Assembly (NCBI GenBank): GCA_038049695.1 | Contig: CP142459.1 | Coordinates: 73,197,001-73,261,000 of the forward strand | DNA length: 64,000 bases | Direction of reading: 5' to 3' | Source of the DNA: Cinnamomum chago | Lineage: Eukaryota > Streptophyta > Magnoliopsida > Laurales > Lauraceae | Shown here: positions 25,201-34,887 of the stretch, one piece after another | Numbering within the stretch: the stretch's first letter is position 1 | How the letters are laid out: each line of letters starts with the position of its first letter | Program-made: the position numbers and the translations under genes | Notes under the pieces: model-generated | What the model was told of the DNA's origin: nothing | What the model saw: only the letters and a program-made list of their open reading frames with translations | The model's database searches: none

Positions 25201-28200
25201 AGGATAAGGTAGCAAGAAAAGATACATTGGGAAAACCATATGGTGACAACCAATGTGCTCTCAAGCTTGCAACAAATTCGGTTCGTCACACAAGAACCAA
25301 GCACTTTGAAATTGAACATCATTTCATTCGGGAGAAAGTACTTGATGAAACAATTAAAGATTTGGAGGTTAGAAGGAACGATAAGTTCTCTGACATTTTT
25401 ACCTAGTCACTTTGCAAAGGGCCATTCGAATTTCTTAGAGCAAAACTTGTTGTTCTTTTTTTTTTAAACAAAACTTGTTGCTCTTCCTAGAAAATCACTT
25501 TGAGGGGAAGCGGTAAATTGAATAGTGCATTTTCTAGAAAATCCTTAGATTCATGTTTTATTTACCTTTTATTTTGAATGCTTTAAATGAGGTTACTTAT
25601 GTAATTTTGTGTTGGGGGGTATTAAGATCTTTTGTACTTGGGTCCCACCTGCACATGTGACTCTCTATTAACTTCTATCCGCCCAACTACTTTTCCATCT
25701 TCCCATGTTGCCACGTCATTATCCTCACCAAGCCATTACCAACATCCATGTCTCCATACACCGCATTTACATTACTCATACACCTCATTACTTCCATCCA
25801 CTTTCCCTTACACCAAACCGCGCTTCCCATATACTTCATTACTCCTATCCACTTCTCCATAAACCATTCTTACACTTCTAATACATCTTTTTATTTCCAT
25901 TCAACCATTTCTTATCTTTCCCATGGTCCTCTACTAATTATCTTCTTTTCCCATTCAACCACCTCATTATTTTCGCACTTCTCTCAATCAACTATATATG
26001 TATGCATGTGGTGATCTCTTCGCAACCTATTTCTATGAAACCTTTATGCATGTGGTAATTTCTATGAAACCATGGTTTAACATCTTTTTCCAAGTGAAAT
26101 GTTGTAACAAGGGCCCATTGATAACTAGGAACATGGTGAAAGTTCATATAATTCAACATTTCGTCAAGCCAAAATTCCGAATTAGTCACATAAAAACTCG
26201 AACATGAAATTGTAATGTCGGCATCCTTGACATTGCGGCCGTGTGATTCATGTAATACAGTGGAACCAGATGTGTGGGTGCTTACTGAGTTACTGTCTCA
26301 TGGACACAATCTCATCTTGCAGCTCCAAGATTGAAGCATGCATTGCTACTCTAAACCCATCAAATCGTTGTTAGTAGGTTGGATGCTGCTTTAAATTGCT
26401 GGCCAACAGTTAATGGATCACCTTAGTATTGAATCACCATTGTATTTGGAGATAATGATGGGTTTGAATGTTGGTCAATTAATAGGACTAGATTGGGTTG
26501 ACCAACTTGAGGGACCATTGAAGTTCATGGTCTCATGAGGGAACAGTGTTCACGTGTATCTTCTTCTTGACTTAATGGAGTTAAGTAGTTAGTTTGCCGC
26601 ACCTTTAACGCCTAAGCATTTTAGGTGTATTGGGGATAAAGCTCAAGTTAGATCGGAATGGAGAAACATAATTCGTGTAGCCGACCCCAATATAGTTGGG
26701 AGAAGGCTTTGATGATGATGATGATGATGGTTAGCAACTTGAGATGGCATCAAAGCCAACATGTCCCGGGTTCGAATTCGCGTAGGGCAAAAAGGACCCC
26801 ATGCCGCGTTTCGTGTGCGGGAGCATGCAAAAAGGCCCCATGTTGGGTCTAGTGTGGGCATGTGCTTCGAGTCCGGGCGGTGTCCCGCTAGGGGGATGGG
26901 GTGTTAAGTAGTTAGTTTGCCGCACCTTTAATGCCTAGGAATTTTGGGTGTATTGGTTAGAAACTTGAGAAATGGCGGTGCTATGAATAAACTCACCCTT
27001 TGGCCTCCTTATTTTAGTTGCCTTTCTGGAAGGCAATACTGAAAATGTAGCCTCTTTGTATTTCTAAGAGGATTTTACCAGAAAAATCCCTTCAGATTCA
27101 CTGTATACCAAGAAGGACCTAAAAGATATGTATTTATGATAGTAGTGCCCGGGGCCCTTTTTTTTTTTCTTTTTTTGTTGTTGTTTTGCCGAGCAGCAAT
27201 ATCCCCACCCACCTGCATATACGAGCGGGGATATCCCCACTCATTTCTTCTTCTTCTTCTTGTTCCTCCTCCTCATTCTCTTCCTACTTCCTCCAACTCC
27301 TTCCACCTCTACCAACTAACTCCATACCCGCATAATATTTTCCTTCATGATAGGTGACTTCAATGGTCTTGGACTTGGGTGCTGGTGGGAGCTTATTACC
27401 GAAGCACACCTGTCTCACATAATCTCATTCCCTTGGCATCCCCTTTCCCCACCAATCCAATTCACAACACCTAAACCAACCCTATACCTGCGATCGAGAC
27501 CCATCTCACATTTCCCTTTCACCATCATCTTTAACTTCACTCATCATCACCATCCAACCTCCATCCAAAAGAAGAAATATATTTTTTTCTTGAATTTGAC
27601 TTTGTCGTTTAACTGTGAAGAAGAAGAAAAAACGAGCGGGGATATCGCAGCTCGGCAAAACAACAATAGAAAAAAAGGACCAAAAAGGGGCCGTGGGACT
27701 ACTATGGTAGATACATATCTTTTAGGTCATTTTTGGTATATAATGAATCTAAGAGGATTTTTCCAGTAAAATCCTCTATTTCTAAAAGGCAAACAAGTCG
27801 TGTTAAAGTACCTTGTACAGTGGTTGACTTGCTTTCTCCTTTTCTCTTTACTTTTCTCCTTTTTTTTCATTTTCTATTTCCAAGGGGATCTTTACTTTTG
27901 AGTTATGAAAGAAAGGGAAATCCGAGTCTTGAGGCCGATCAAGAGGTCAGTGCCAAAGACAATCATGCAAGCGGTGACTTTAGAGTCTAGACTGAAGCCG
28001 AGAAGAAGATATAAAATCTTATGCCCAATAGCTAGATCGCCTCTAGTGTGTGGATCGTCAAATGGATTAGCTACTACGGTCCACTTCTAGAAAAGTTAAA
28101 AATAAAAGAAAATGAAGCTCGGATTATTCCAAGGAACTAAAATCTCCTGCAGATCCTTCGAGGGAACCTAAAACGTCTTATTTTATAACTCAACTAATTG

Positions 28201-31200
28201 AAAATATTTCTACGTGGCTAGCACCAATTCTTCTCATTTATTCATATGATTTCTATTTCTAAGGGATAATGATAAGAGACAAGTGATATATGAGATGAGT
28301 TTGAAATTTCAGTATGGGTTTTGAAATTTATATCTATATGGGAATTGTTAAACTATTATAATAATTAGAATAAATTTTTTCGTCTAAAATGCCCTAAAAA
28401 TCATTTATAATGAACAGTTTTCAGTTTTAAGTTTTCTCAACATTTCAAAATGTACTTCAAAAAAAAAAGGAAAAAAGGAGTAGATTCTGGTTTTGATGTC
28501 GGTTTCAGACAAGATTGGCACAACGTCCAAAACTGCTACGTAATATAAGCATGCATGAGAGGTTAATCTTACCAATTAAGTTACCATACAACAGTGAAGA
28601 ATTTCAATTGGAAAAGAGACATCTCAGTGCACATGTTATTTGAAAGAATCATAATAGTCTTCTCTTTTGTGGAAGAGTTTGGTATGTACATATTATCAGA
28701 TATTCTACTACATTGAATTCATCCAGCATAACTTTGCATCTTCAGGCCCGCATATGGAAAGCCTTGCAATATGGATACCAATTGTGACTTGGGATATCCC
28801 AAGGAGTTGTTCATCAGAGTCTTCCATAAAAGAAAAGACAATAACCTTACCAAGTCAGCAAAAGGAATTAGCACAAGACTTTCGCCACGAAGTCGTGAAA
28901 ATGCTCTTGACCTGAGTATGCCAAAAGCCCAAAGAAAGTCATCCAACGTTATAGAAGGAAAAAGATGGTTGTGAGGCAGTATGACTTGTTCGTTCACTTT
29001 AAGAAATTCACTTTGCACATAATCTTTAACACCCAATGTTGTGCTCAATAGCTGAGTTCCTGCAAAATATCAAATTCAATCCGACACACAGAAGTTGCAC
29101 ATGAAGGGGGGAAAAAAGGTCAAGTTACCAACTCTTCAAACTACAGTTTAGTATCTAAATACATTTTTTGAGAAAAATCCACTACCATACTGAAACTTTT
29201 GAACATATAATTACTTTAGTAGATATTAGAAATTATTCTTTTTGTATAGAGTTTTACTGTTACATTCCAAGTCTGAAGCAACTCTCTTATTTTCTTTAAT
29301 TTTCCTCTTTTTAATTAATTTTTCTGACCTTAGTGGAACTTACTCCTATTTCTTCTCTGCATAGATTTTGTACTCCAGTTTAGGCTCTCCACTCTTTATC
29401 CTCTTACTCTCATCCAGTGTATTGCATATTCTATTGCAAGCTCATCCGAATCATATCTTAAAATTATACTCTTTAATAATCCTAACACAGTATGGAATTT
29501 TGTCCAATACCTATCCAACCAATTATGGTAAAATCTTTTGCTAGTCTCTCCTATCATCCCATACCTCATCTCCAAGGCAGTCGAGGATCAAATGTTGAAA
29601 TCAGGACGTTCACCAATTTGATGCCTCCTGGTATATCCATTTAAACCACCTTTAATTGGGTTGATCCAGAGCTTTTTGGGTTGATCCAAAGCCTACTTCT
29701 TCAGTGTTATCTCTATTGCAATCTTTTGTTTCTACAGTTGGTGGTATGGATATATCTGAGCATGACATAAAGGATTGGATCACCTACCGATGGGGCTTCA
29801 AATTTTTTTCCTCATTTAGAAAGCTTAATTTGTTACAGTAATGGTTCAGCAATTCTTTGGCCGAGTAGTTTAACATTTTTTATGTTGAAAAGTAAGAAAA
29901 CTGAAATAACTTAGGACCGAGACATGCATCTTTTTTCAACAACAATTTGAATATGAGTTTTTTTTATGATAATTAAGATTTTTTTTTTCCCTTGGTGCTT
30001 TACTATTGGAAAAGCATCTGAGTTGACATTGCATAAGATGATTGATTGATGCATATCTCTACACCTTGTGTTGCTGCTTAGCCAGTCGACCATGAGGTTG
30101 GTTTCTGAAACAGAGTAATTGGTCAAAAGAAGTTTGGGGCCCCTCTGTTTGCATGGGAATTGAATACCAGCGAGATGATTGTTTGCTGGGTATTGGCAGT
30201 TCTGACTTCCCTTTCAAAGGCTAACCCTGATGAAGTAAATTTTACCAAGAAAAAAAAAATTAACTGTGAAGAAATAAAGGTGAAGAGTTACAAATAACCA
30301 TCAAATGGTCTCCGCTCTGTTGGAGGTGATTACCCGGCCACCTGACAGTCTTCCAATCGTTATAAAATCTACTGTGCACTCATTGAAGGAGTGTTTATAT
30401 TAATATTGGCAATGTACAACTACATGAATACTCTTTAATGTTCTTTTGTTTCATCTAACTTGATAGTGGGTTCCTAGGAACTCAATACCAAGCGAACAAA
30501 CAGGACCCACCTTGGAATGTAACTGCAAATTGATTGGCCTTTTAACATGATAATGAAGAAAGCAGAAGGGGTTGAACTGACCTTGTATCTCTGAGAGCTC
30601 CTCTTCTGACCTGTACTGGAAATATCAGATGTGACATTTAGTAAACAGGGGTTACAGAATTCAGGGTGCAGAGGCCTTCTCTGATATAGATATCAGAAGG
30701 CCTCTGTGTATATATTATTTTCATGGAATTAGTTAGTGTTGGACTTAGGGCCTCAGTCAGTCACTCACTCACTCACCAGAAGATGGTAGAATTTGTGGAG
30801 TCGGGAAGGATGCCGAAGTAGGTACGCCACGGGGAGTCCTCCCTCGCCTTCTCACGCACAAGGAAGAGGGCGACAGAGATCCATGGCTTCAAGCCGCTGC
30901 AGACACTGCCAATCTGGGAAGCGGAAACGGTGTCTGGGTTGATCCAGAGCTTCCTGGGGACTTTCATGACCACTTCGTTCTGGGATATGTTCCTCTGTGC
31001 CACCAATCCCAGCCCTTCCCGCACCACGCCTGGCTTGACCATCTGAGAATCCTCCGAAACCACGCCTCTCTCGCACAGCCATCGCCAGAAGCTCTCGAGG
31101 CGTCCTGCTTCTGCTGATGAGCCGAGGGAAGCATTTACGCCCGTGGAGCGGAAGCTCCTCGTCGTCGCAAGAGCGAATAGGGTTTCGATGCCTTTGGTCG

Positions 31201-31300
31201 CGTTTGATCGAGGAGAGTTGAAGGGGCAGCATTTATGAGAAGAGGAGCAGCAAGGACGACGTGAGAAGAAGGGCAACGATAAAGAGGGAGAAAATGCCAT
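16279..31300 (-). CDS. LSMT-L: Chloroplast SET-domain lysine methyltransferase (Rubisco LSMT-like), six exons
   Basis: The exons on the minus strand are 31,300-30,777, 30,610-30,582, 29,059-28,851, 22,276-22,154, 20,819-20,415 and 16,488-16,279. All junctions are GT-AG and in phase, giving 499 codons. Residues 1-60 form a Ser/Arg-rich plastid transit peptide. The SET domain (about 75-310) shows EGLGLVAQRN, then WRTYFGILPDS, LVLIPFADL-INHG and LDYGF. The Rubisco-LSMT substrate-binding domain follows and ends in the family-typical GLVGEQGEIIFWE. Length is close to the Arabidopsis protein (about 480). In most plants this enzyme trimethylates chloroplast fructose-bisphosphate aldolase; in some it also methylates the Rubisco large subunit, which I cannot decide here. 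The start is the ATG at 31,300; the codon before it is GTG. Introns are 194, 1,522, 6,574, 1,334 and 3,926 bp, the long ones filled with transposon relics. No lesion was seen. Confidence 0.95.
16709..16930. repeat. MITE-like dispersed repeat in intron 5
   Basis: It begins GGGCCCATTTGGATACATG, a start common in plant MITEs, and its core resembles 7,142-7,250. A matching far terminus was not found, so it may be truncated. Confidence 0.35.
17140..17420 (-). mobile_element. LTR-element relic: primer-binding site and LTR edge
   Basis: GGCTCTGATACCA (17,140-17,152) is the complement of the initiator-tRNA primer-binding site TGGTATCAGAGCC and is followed directly by TGACAATCCC, the expected LTR edge for an element on the minus strand. 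The outer LTR end was not resolved. A copia-type relic is likely but unproven. Confidence 0.45.
17822..18130 (-). mobile_element. RTE-type LINE relic: endonuclease start fused to an Au-like tail
   Basis: The minus strand encodes NIRLATWNIGPLKEKG, then MKRRRVSVAYLQERKWKGDN, the beginning of an AP-endonuclease-like domain of the RTE clade (often labelled 'craniofacial development protein 2' in plants). It stops abruptly near 17,865 and is followed by TTGGCATAAGGCTTTGATGA, which matches the tail of Au SINEs in this window. Most of the LINE is missing. Confidence 0.65.
19574..19665 (+). mobile_element. Au-like SINE, 3' part
   Basis: GGCTCAAGATAGACCGGATT, then GAATTCATGTAGCTGGCCCC, then AACAAGGCTTGGAAGATGATGATG, in Au SINE order, in LSMT-L intron 5. 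A T-run and G-run (19,511-19,557) sit just upstream. Confidence 0.8.
19915..20215 (+). mobile_element. Ty1/copia fossil, reverse-transcriptase fragment
   Basis: Plus-strand sequence in intron 5 of LSMT-L carries the copia RT landmarks DAFLNGDL and MVLPGCL. The fragment is short, broken, and without LTRs. It is opposite in strand to the host gene. Confidence 0.6.
21849..22023 (-). mobile_element. tRNA-derived SINE in intron 4
   Basis: The minus strand reads a B-box match GGTTCGAGACC (near 21,965), then ...GACCCTCCTAGGACCC...GGCGGGACCCACACTGGG..., ending TGACCTTTTT. This layout is typical of angiosperm tRNA-type SINEs with a T-rich end. It lies about 130 bp upstream (in coordinates) of LSMT-L exon 4. 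Confidence 0.65.
22660..22722 (-). mobile_element. Au-like SINE 3' fragment in intron 3
   Basis: The minus strand reads TAGCCAACCCCAGATTGATG, then GGGACAAGGCTTTATTG, and an ATGAT-rich end, which is the Au SINE tail in decayed form. Confidence 0.55.
23010..23068. repeat. C-run and CA/CCA microsatellite
   Basis: A CCCCCCCCG-type run of about 25 bases is followed by (CA/CCCA)n. It is low-complexity DNA inside LSMT-L intron 3. Confidence 0.9.
23064..25150 (-). mobile_element. Ty1/copia fossil, RT to RNase H part of pol
   Basis: Minus-strand sequence in LSMT-L intron 3 has copia landmarks in order. Around 25,100-24,500 it resembles the RT start. At 24,480-24,265 there is LYLT-ITYPGFSYVVNLVSQF-like sequence, the RT-to-RNase H link. 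Near 23,255-23,150 it shows VDCHFIRD and LPHVSTDL. It is extensively broken (many interruptions), has no recognisable LTRs, and contains a hAT MITE. It is old by appearance. Confidence 0.75.
23264..23741. mobile_element. hAT-type MITE, 478 bp
   Basis: Terminal repeats TAGGGGTGTCAAA and (minus strand) TAGAGGTGTCAAA are flanked by the 8-bp duplication AATGTGCA (23,256-23,263 and 23,742-23,749). Sub-terminal blocks rich in GGCACGGCCCAAGC are inverted copies of each other. There is no coding sequence. It lies inside the copia fossil and so is younger than it. Confidence 0.88.
25191..25450 (+). mobile_element. Ty1/copia fossil, RNase H fragment, opposite strand
   Basis: Plus-strand sequence shows DNQCALKLATNSVRHTRTKH followed by IEHHFIREKV, the copia RNase H core. 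It lies head-on to the minus-strand copia fossil that ends at about 25,150, so it is a separate insertion or a rearranged piece. Partial and broken. Confidence 0.65.
26579..26970 (+). mobile_element. TRIM with very short terminal repeats, carrying a SINE
   Basis: The right terminal repeat is 26,902-26,970 (69 bp, TGTTAAGTAGTTAG...). The left one is its counterpart at 26,579-26,744, enlarged by a SINE. A primer-binding-site-like TGGCATCAAAGCC follows at 26,745, and a purine tract (GCTAGGGGGATGGGG) precedes the right repeat. The duplication AATGG flanks it (26,574-26,578 and 26,971-26,975). Related to the fragment at 10,915. Confidence 0.8.
26634..26730 (+). mobile_element. Au-like SINE inserted in a TRIM terminal repeat
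   Basis: AAGCTCAAGTTAGATCGGAA, then TTCGTGTAGCCGACCCCAAT, then GGGAGAAGGCTTTGATGATG with further GATGATG. Comparison with the intact right repeat shows the SINE splits GTGTATTGG from TTAGCAACTTGAGA. Confidence 0.8.
27068..27776. mobile_element. Non-autonomous Mutator-like element with long inverted ends
   Basis: The inverted ends start GAGGATTTTACC and extend for roughly 150-180 bp, including ACCTAAAAGATATGTAT and TTGTTGTTTTGCCGAGC on both sides. A 9-bp duplication TATTTCTAA flanks it (27,059-27,067 and 27,777-27,785), as expected for Mutator-like elements. The interior (about 27,240-27,630) is C/T-rich and contains no transposase. It lies in LSMT-L intron 3. Confidence 0.85.
30669..30706 (-). 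other. Hairpin in LSMT-L intron 1
   Basis: CAGAGGCCTTCTCTGATAT pairs with ATATCAGAAGGCCTCTG around a 2-nt loop, with a 2-nt bulge. It occupies much of the 194-bp first intron. Function unknown. Confidence 0.7.
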
Positions 31301-31310
31301 CACCTTGGCA

Positions 31311-31493
31311 CAGCCACCGCCACCGCCACCGCCACCGCCACCGCTTTCTACTTCAATTTTCTCGTATTTTGGTTGGATTGGGATTTTGGATAGGCTTTAG
31401 ACTGCGTTGGCGCAGGCAGTTCTACTTCAATTTTCTCGTATTTTGGTTGGTTTGGGATTTTGGATAGGCTTTAGACTGCGTTGGCGCAGGCAG
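31311..31493. repeat. CCACCG repeat and 74-bp tandem duplication upstream of LSMT-L
   Basis: A (CCACCG)n tract at 31,311-31,343 begins about 10 bp upstream of the LSMT-L start codon, in the probable 5' UTR. Next to it, 31,346-31,419 and 31,420-31,493 are near-identical 74-bp units (TTCTACTTCAATTTTCTCGT...GGCGCAGGCAG). Confidence 0.95.
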
Positions 31494-33433
31494 ACAGGTT
31501 AGATTTTGATGATTACCATTCAAACCAAAAGCCCATCACGAACTCAATGCTGTGAACGGAACCATATCCAAGCGACCGGATCACAATTCGGCTCAAAATC
31601 CGTCCTTATCCGAATTTTTGTAGGAGTACTTTCGCTACACCCATTTACATATATAAATGGTGAATATGCATAATATGTACGTATCAATAATATTTGTCTA
31701 TAAGTATTTATGCATTTTATATGTAAATCAGATGTGTAAATGGTGTGAAAATTAGCCCATTTTTACACCAAGATTTGAACACCTGTTCAGGTGGGAAAAT
31801 GAAATAGCAAAGCGCATGTTATTTCAAAAGAATACCCGTTGGAGGTGGACGGTTTGGTTTTGGGGAAGTTTCCGTCAAAGAGGTTCTAGGTTTGAAACCC
31901 CCCTCTAACGCGTTTAGAAAAATAATAATAAAATAGGCATTTTCATCATAGAGGTTATGAGTTCGAAACCCCCCTCCAACGCATTTACAAAATAATAATA
32001 AAAGATGCGTAAAGACTGATGAAACTTATGAATGAAAATTCTCCCTACATCTCATACCCTTTTATGAAGGTAACCTCTCTATTTCTCTCTATTGCGTTTA
32101 AAAAAAAAAAACCTTTATAAAATTTATTTACTTTATTGGTTTATTCTTTCAAAATTTGATTCTCTATCTTCTCTTCTCCTTTTAGATTTTTTCCCAATAT
32201 CTTAATGATTATTCTAAAATTATTTATTATTGTGTTACTTTAAAAATATTTAAATATGTATAAATGAATGTAAGAGAAAAGGAAGAATGTATATTATGGT
32301 ATCATTAAAAAATAATGTATAAATGTAATTTTATTTAACCAAAATAAATTTGTTATACGTTTAATATAATTGGACTTAGCAATAAGATACTCAATATTTT
32401 AAGAACTTTCTATAATTGATTAATATTGGCATAAAGCCGGTAAGATGCATGGGTTAAGTTTTATGCAAATTGAATAATGAATTAAGATAATATTGAACTA
32501 AATATTAATTAATTAAAATAATAATAATAATCCTATTTTTCTTAACCATCAGACTATAAACTCTTATTTCCTTAACCAAACATGTTGGAATGCAATTTTT
32601 TAAAAGTGATCATTGATAGAAATATCTATTTTTGAAAAGTATATTTAATGTTGAAAGACATGTTCTTTTTTAAGGATTTAAAATGCAAATGAAAACTTTG
32701 ATATAAATCAGACATTTTTTTGTCTCCTTTTCATATCATTATAGTAGAATATAATTTAATGATCAATAAGTATCATTTACAAAATCGTTTAATACATATA
32801 CACATGTCATTGAAATAAACATAGAAAAATGAATCACATGTGTAAATGATGTGAAAATAGTGTTATTAGACAAACGTTGTAAAAAGAAATACATGTGTAA
32901 ACGTTACATACTTAAAATTTGAATCTTCATTTTTTACATGTGTAAATTGTATTTACATATCTCACCCGTAAAAGACAAATGACCTCAAGCGCTACCTGTA
33001 TCTACAACCAGTGGTCCACCTTACAACCTCACGAGGGACAGCTACCACCCCCAAGTAGCAGGCGAGAACATTAAAAAAAGAAGAAGAATAATAGCAGAAT
33101 ACCTACATATACTTTACTCAAAATATAGTCTATTCCTCTTATAAATTTTTGTCGTAAATAAAAACGGCCGTAGTGGAAAAGGTAGAATGGCGAATTTACC
33201 CCTTCATATATAAGATGTGACTTGGCATTTTTGATCATTTTCCTTTTCTCCTTCGCGGCTAGGTTCTTCTTCGTTGGCGACTTTGGGAGAAACCGTATGT
33301 CCTTCCGGACGATCTTCATATCCATTAAGAAGCATACCATTAATGGTGGGCTTGTTTTTTATCTGATTATAACTGCAAGCCTTCCTGAGAAACCAATTGT
33401 GATCCCAAAAGGCCCCAACAAAATCCCAAAACA
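31494..33433. other. AT-rich intergenic region between LSMT-L and the EVE pieces
   Basis: Two similar blocks at about 31,875 and 31,950 carry GGTTCTAGGTTTGAAACCCC and GGTTATGAGTTCGAAACCCC, with pol III B-box-like cores, followed by AAATAATAATAAAA. They may be a SINE relic duplicated in place. 32,050-33,060 is strongly AT-rich with nothing recognised. 33,070-33,433 on the minus strand is plausibly the 3' UTR of the EVE terminal exon. Confidence 0.4.
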
Positions 33434-33520
33434 TCAATCATAGGACTCATACCCCCCACCCATCTCACAAACCTTCTCCCAAATGCTCTGCGGCACGGGA
33501 ACCACCAACAACCTCGGGAG
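33434..33520 (-). pseudogene. EVE-domain gene, C-terminal exon, minus strand
   Basis: The minus strand encodes PRLLVVPVPQSIWEKVCEMG followed by GGYES-YD and TGA. This is the conserved C-terminal end of plant EVE-domain proteins (PUA-like fold, thymocyte nuclear protein 1 family, thought to read modified nucleic-acid bases). Directly next to it on the opposite strand is the central part of the same protein. In an ordinary gene both would be on one strand in N-to-C order. Confidence 0.75.
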
Positions 33521-33524
33521 CTTA

Positions 33525-33854
33525 GGGCAGCCCCACCAAATCCAATACTGGCTGTTGAAGACAGAGCTAGGAGAGTGGTCATGGGAAGATCTAGCATCCA
33601 ACAGTGGGATTTCAAAATGGGACGGGGTCAATAACAAGCAGGCCCAGAACTACATGAAATCCATGGCTGTCTCCAATCTCTGCTTCTTCTACGATTCCGG
33701 CCCCATTGAATGCCGAGTCGTTGGAGTCGTCCAAGTCAGCCGGCGGTGGTACGAGACTGGAGAGAAGGAAGGTGCCGTTGACGTCTGGGCCGTTGGGTTG
33801 ATGCGGCAGCCGGTCTCTCTCAAGGAGATGAAGGAAGAAGAGGGGCTCAAGCAG
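33525..33854 (+). pseudogene. EVE-domain gene, central exon, plus strand
   Basis: The plus strand encodes QIQYWLLKTELGEWSWEDLA, then SKWDGVNNKQAQNYMKSMAV, LCFFYDSGPIECRVVGVVQV, and ends near SLKEMKEEEGLKQ. This is the body of an EVE domain: WLLKTEP.EWSW, KWDGV.N.QA and LCFFYHSG motifs. The usual Pro of KTEP is Leu and the usual His of YHSG is Asp here. Coding identity stops at about 33,854 without a clear GT donor. The family's remaining C-terminal block lies at 33,434-33,520 on the other strand, so the gene cannot be expressed normally in this arrangement. Assembly error is a real alternative. Confidence 0.75.
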
Positions 33855-34010
33855 CTGTCTTCCTTTCTCTTTCAAATTGCCCTTGTCTTCTTTAATATTT
33901 CTTAGTAAGATGATTGATTGATATCTATGTTGTTTTGCAATTGAAGTCTTTAAAGACCAGACAAATGTGCTTCTGTACTGCGTGGGAACTGGAAAGGGCA
34001 GTGTAGACTT

Positions 34011-34130
34011 ATGGGCGGGAAAATGAGATTTTGGCGCCAAAGCATGTACTCTCTCATCACAAACGGCCAAACGCTGAGGTCTTCTCCCAAGCGTTTTCTT
34101 CAAATCTGCAATCTTACCCGAAATACCATG
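34011..34130 (+). CDS. First exon with organelle-type leader, possibly of the EVE gene
   Basis: A 40-codon frame from ATG 34,011 (or 34,023) encodes MRFWRQSMYSLITNGQTLRS followed by SPKRFLQICNLTRNTM and ends at a good donor, ATG|GTGAGA. It is Arg/Ser-rich with almost no acidic residues, like a mitochondrial targeting leader. Some plant EVE proteins carry such a leader, so this may be the EVE first exon, but it lies to the right of the central exon, which is the wrong order. The Tat element begins 42 bases past the donor, inside what would be the intron. Confidence 0.4.
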
Positions 34131-34172
34131 GTGAGAAATTCCCATCTTGCCACACATCCTGATCATTAGTGT

Positions 34173-34887
34173 TGTGTGGGGAGATTCTCTAGTGGCAGTA
34201 GTTATGCTAAACAGTCTCAGGTTGGATTATCCTGATCTCGGCCAATGCACATCGAGCTCGGCTAAGGGCCAGCCTGGAGGTTCCGAAGTTCATCTCGGTG
34301 AAGGTTTCTGCGGGGTCTCATCTCGGTGTCGGTGAAGATATCTGCAAAGGCTCGTCTCGGTCCCGACCGGGTCTCGGTCTCTGCTGTCATTCAGCCATAA
34401 ATGCGTTGACGTAGAGACAAACGGTGAACTGACAAGAGCGTGGGCGCCCGATCTAGATAAGTAGACATGCTTATCTAACAATCACATCAGTAGTCATTGG
34501 GACATGATCCGATGAGACATTTCCCTTTTTACCTACCCCCACTCAGGGGACAAAGCACAGGTCGATGGGATTTCCTTTTCCACCTACCCCCACTAAGGAG
34601 TCTGATCCAATGATGACACTCACTCCTATATATATATGCATGAGGTAAAACCACAAAATGTATGAAAAACGGAGACATACACACTCTCTTCTTTCCCATT
34701 CATTCCACCTCAGTTTAGTCACAAAACTAACTCAGGCATCGGAGTGCCTTCGGCTGCCTACAGCCAGAGGCTCTGACCTTCTGCCTTTGCTTTCCTTTCA
34801 GGTTTTCAGGAGGCTAATCCTTCCCAAATAATCAAACCGAGAGCCTGATCCTCTCCTAACCAAGTTCATAATTTTTAGGCACTTACA
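34173..34887 (+). repeat. Left LTR of the Tat element
   Basis: Same length (715 bp) and termini as the right LTR. A TATA-like run (TATATATATGCATG) lies near 34,629. Confidence 0.93.

Noticed and set aside
25632-26014. Ser/Thr/Pro/His-rich plus-strand frames
   Set aside because: C/T-rich low-complexity DNA inside an LSMT-L intron, without domains or codon structure.
26771-26785. GGGTTCGAATTCG as the B box of a tRNA gene or SINE
   Set aside because: It lies in the interior of a TRIM with paired terminal repeats and a target duplication; no A box or tRNA fold was found.
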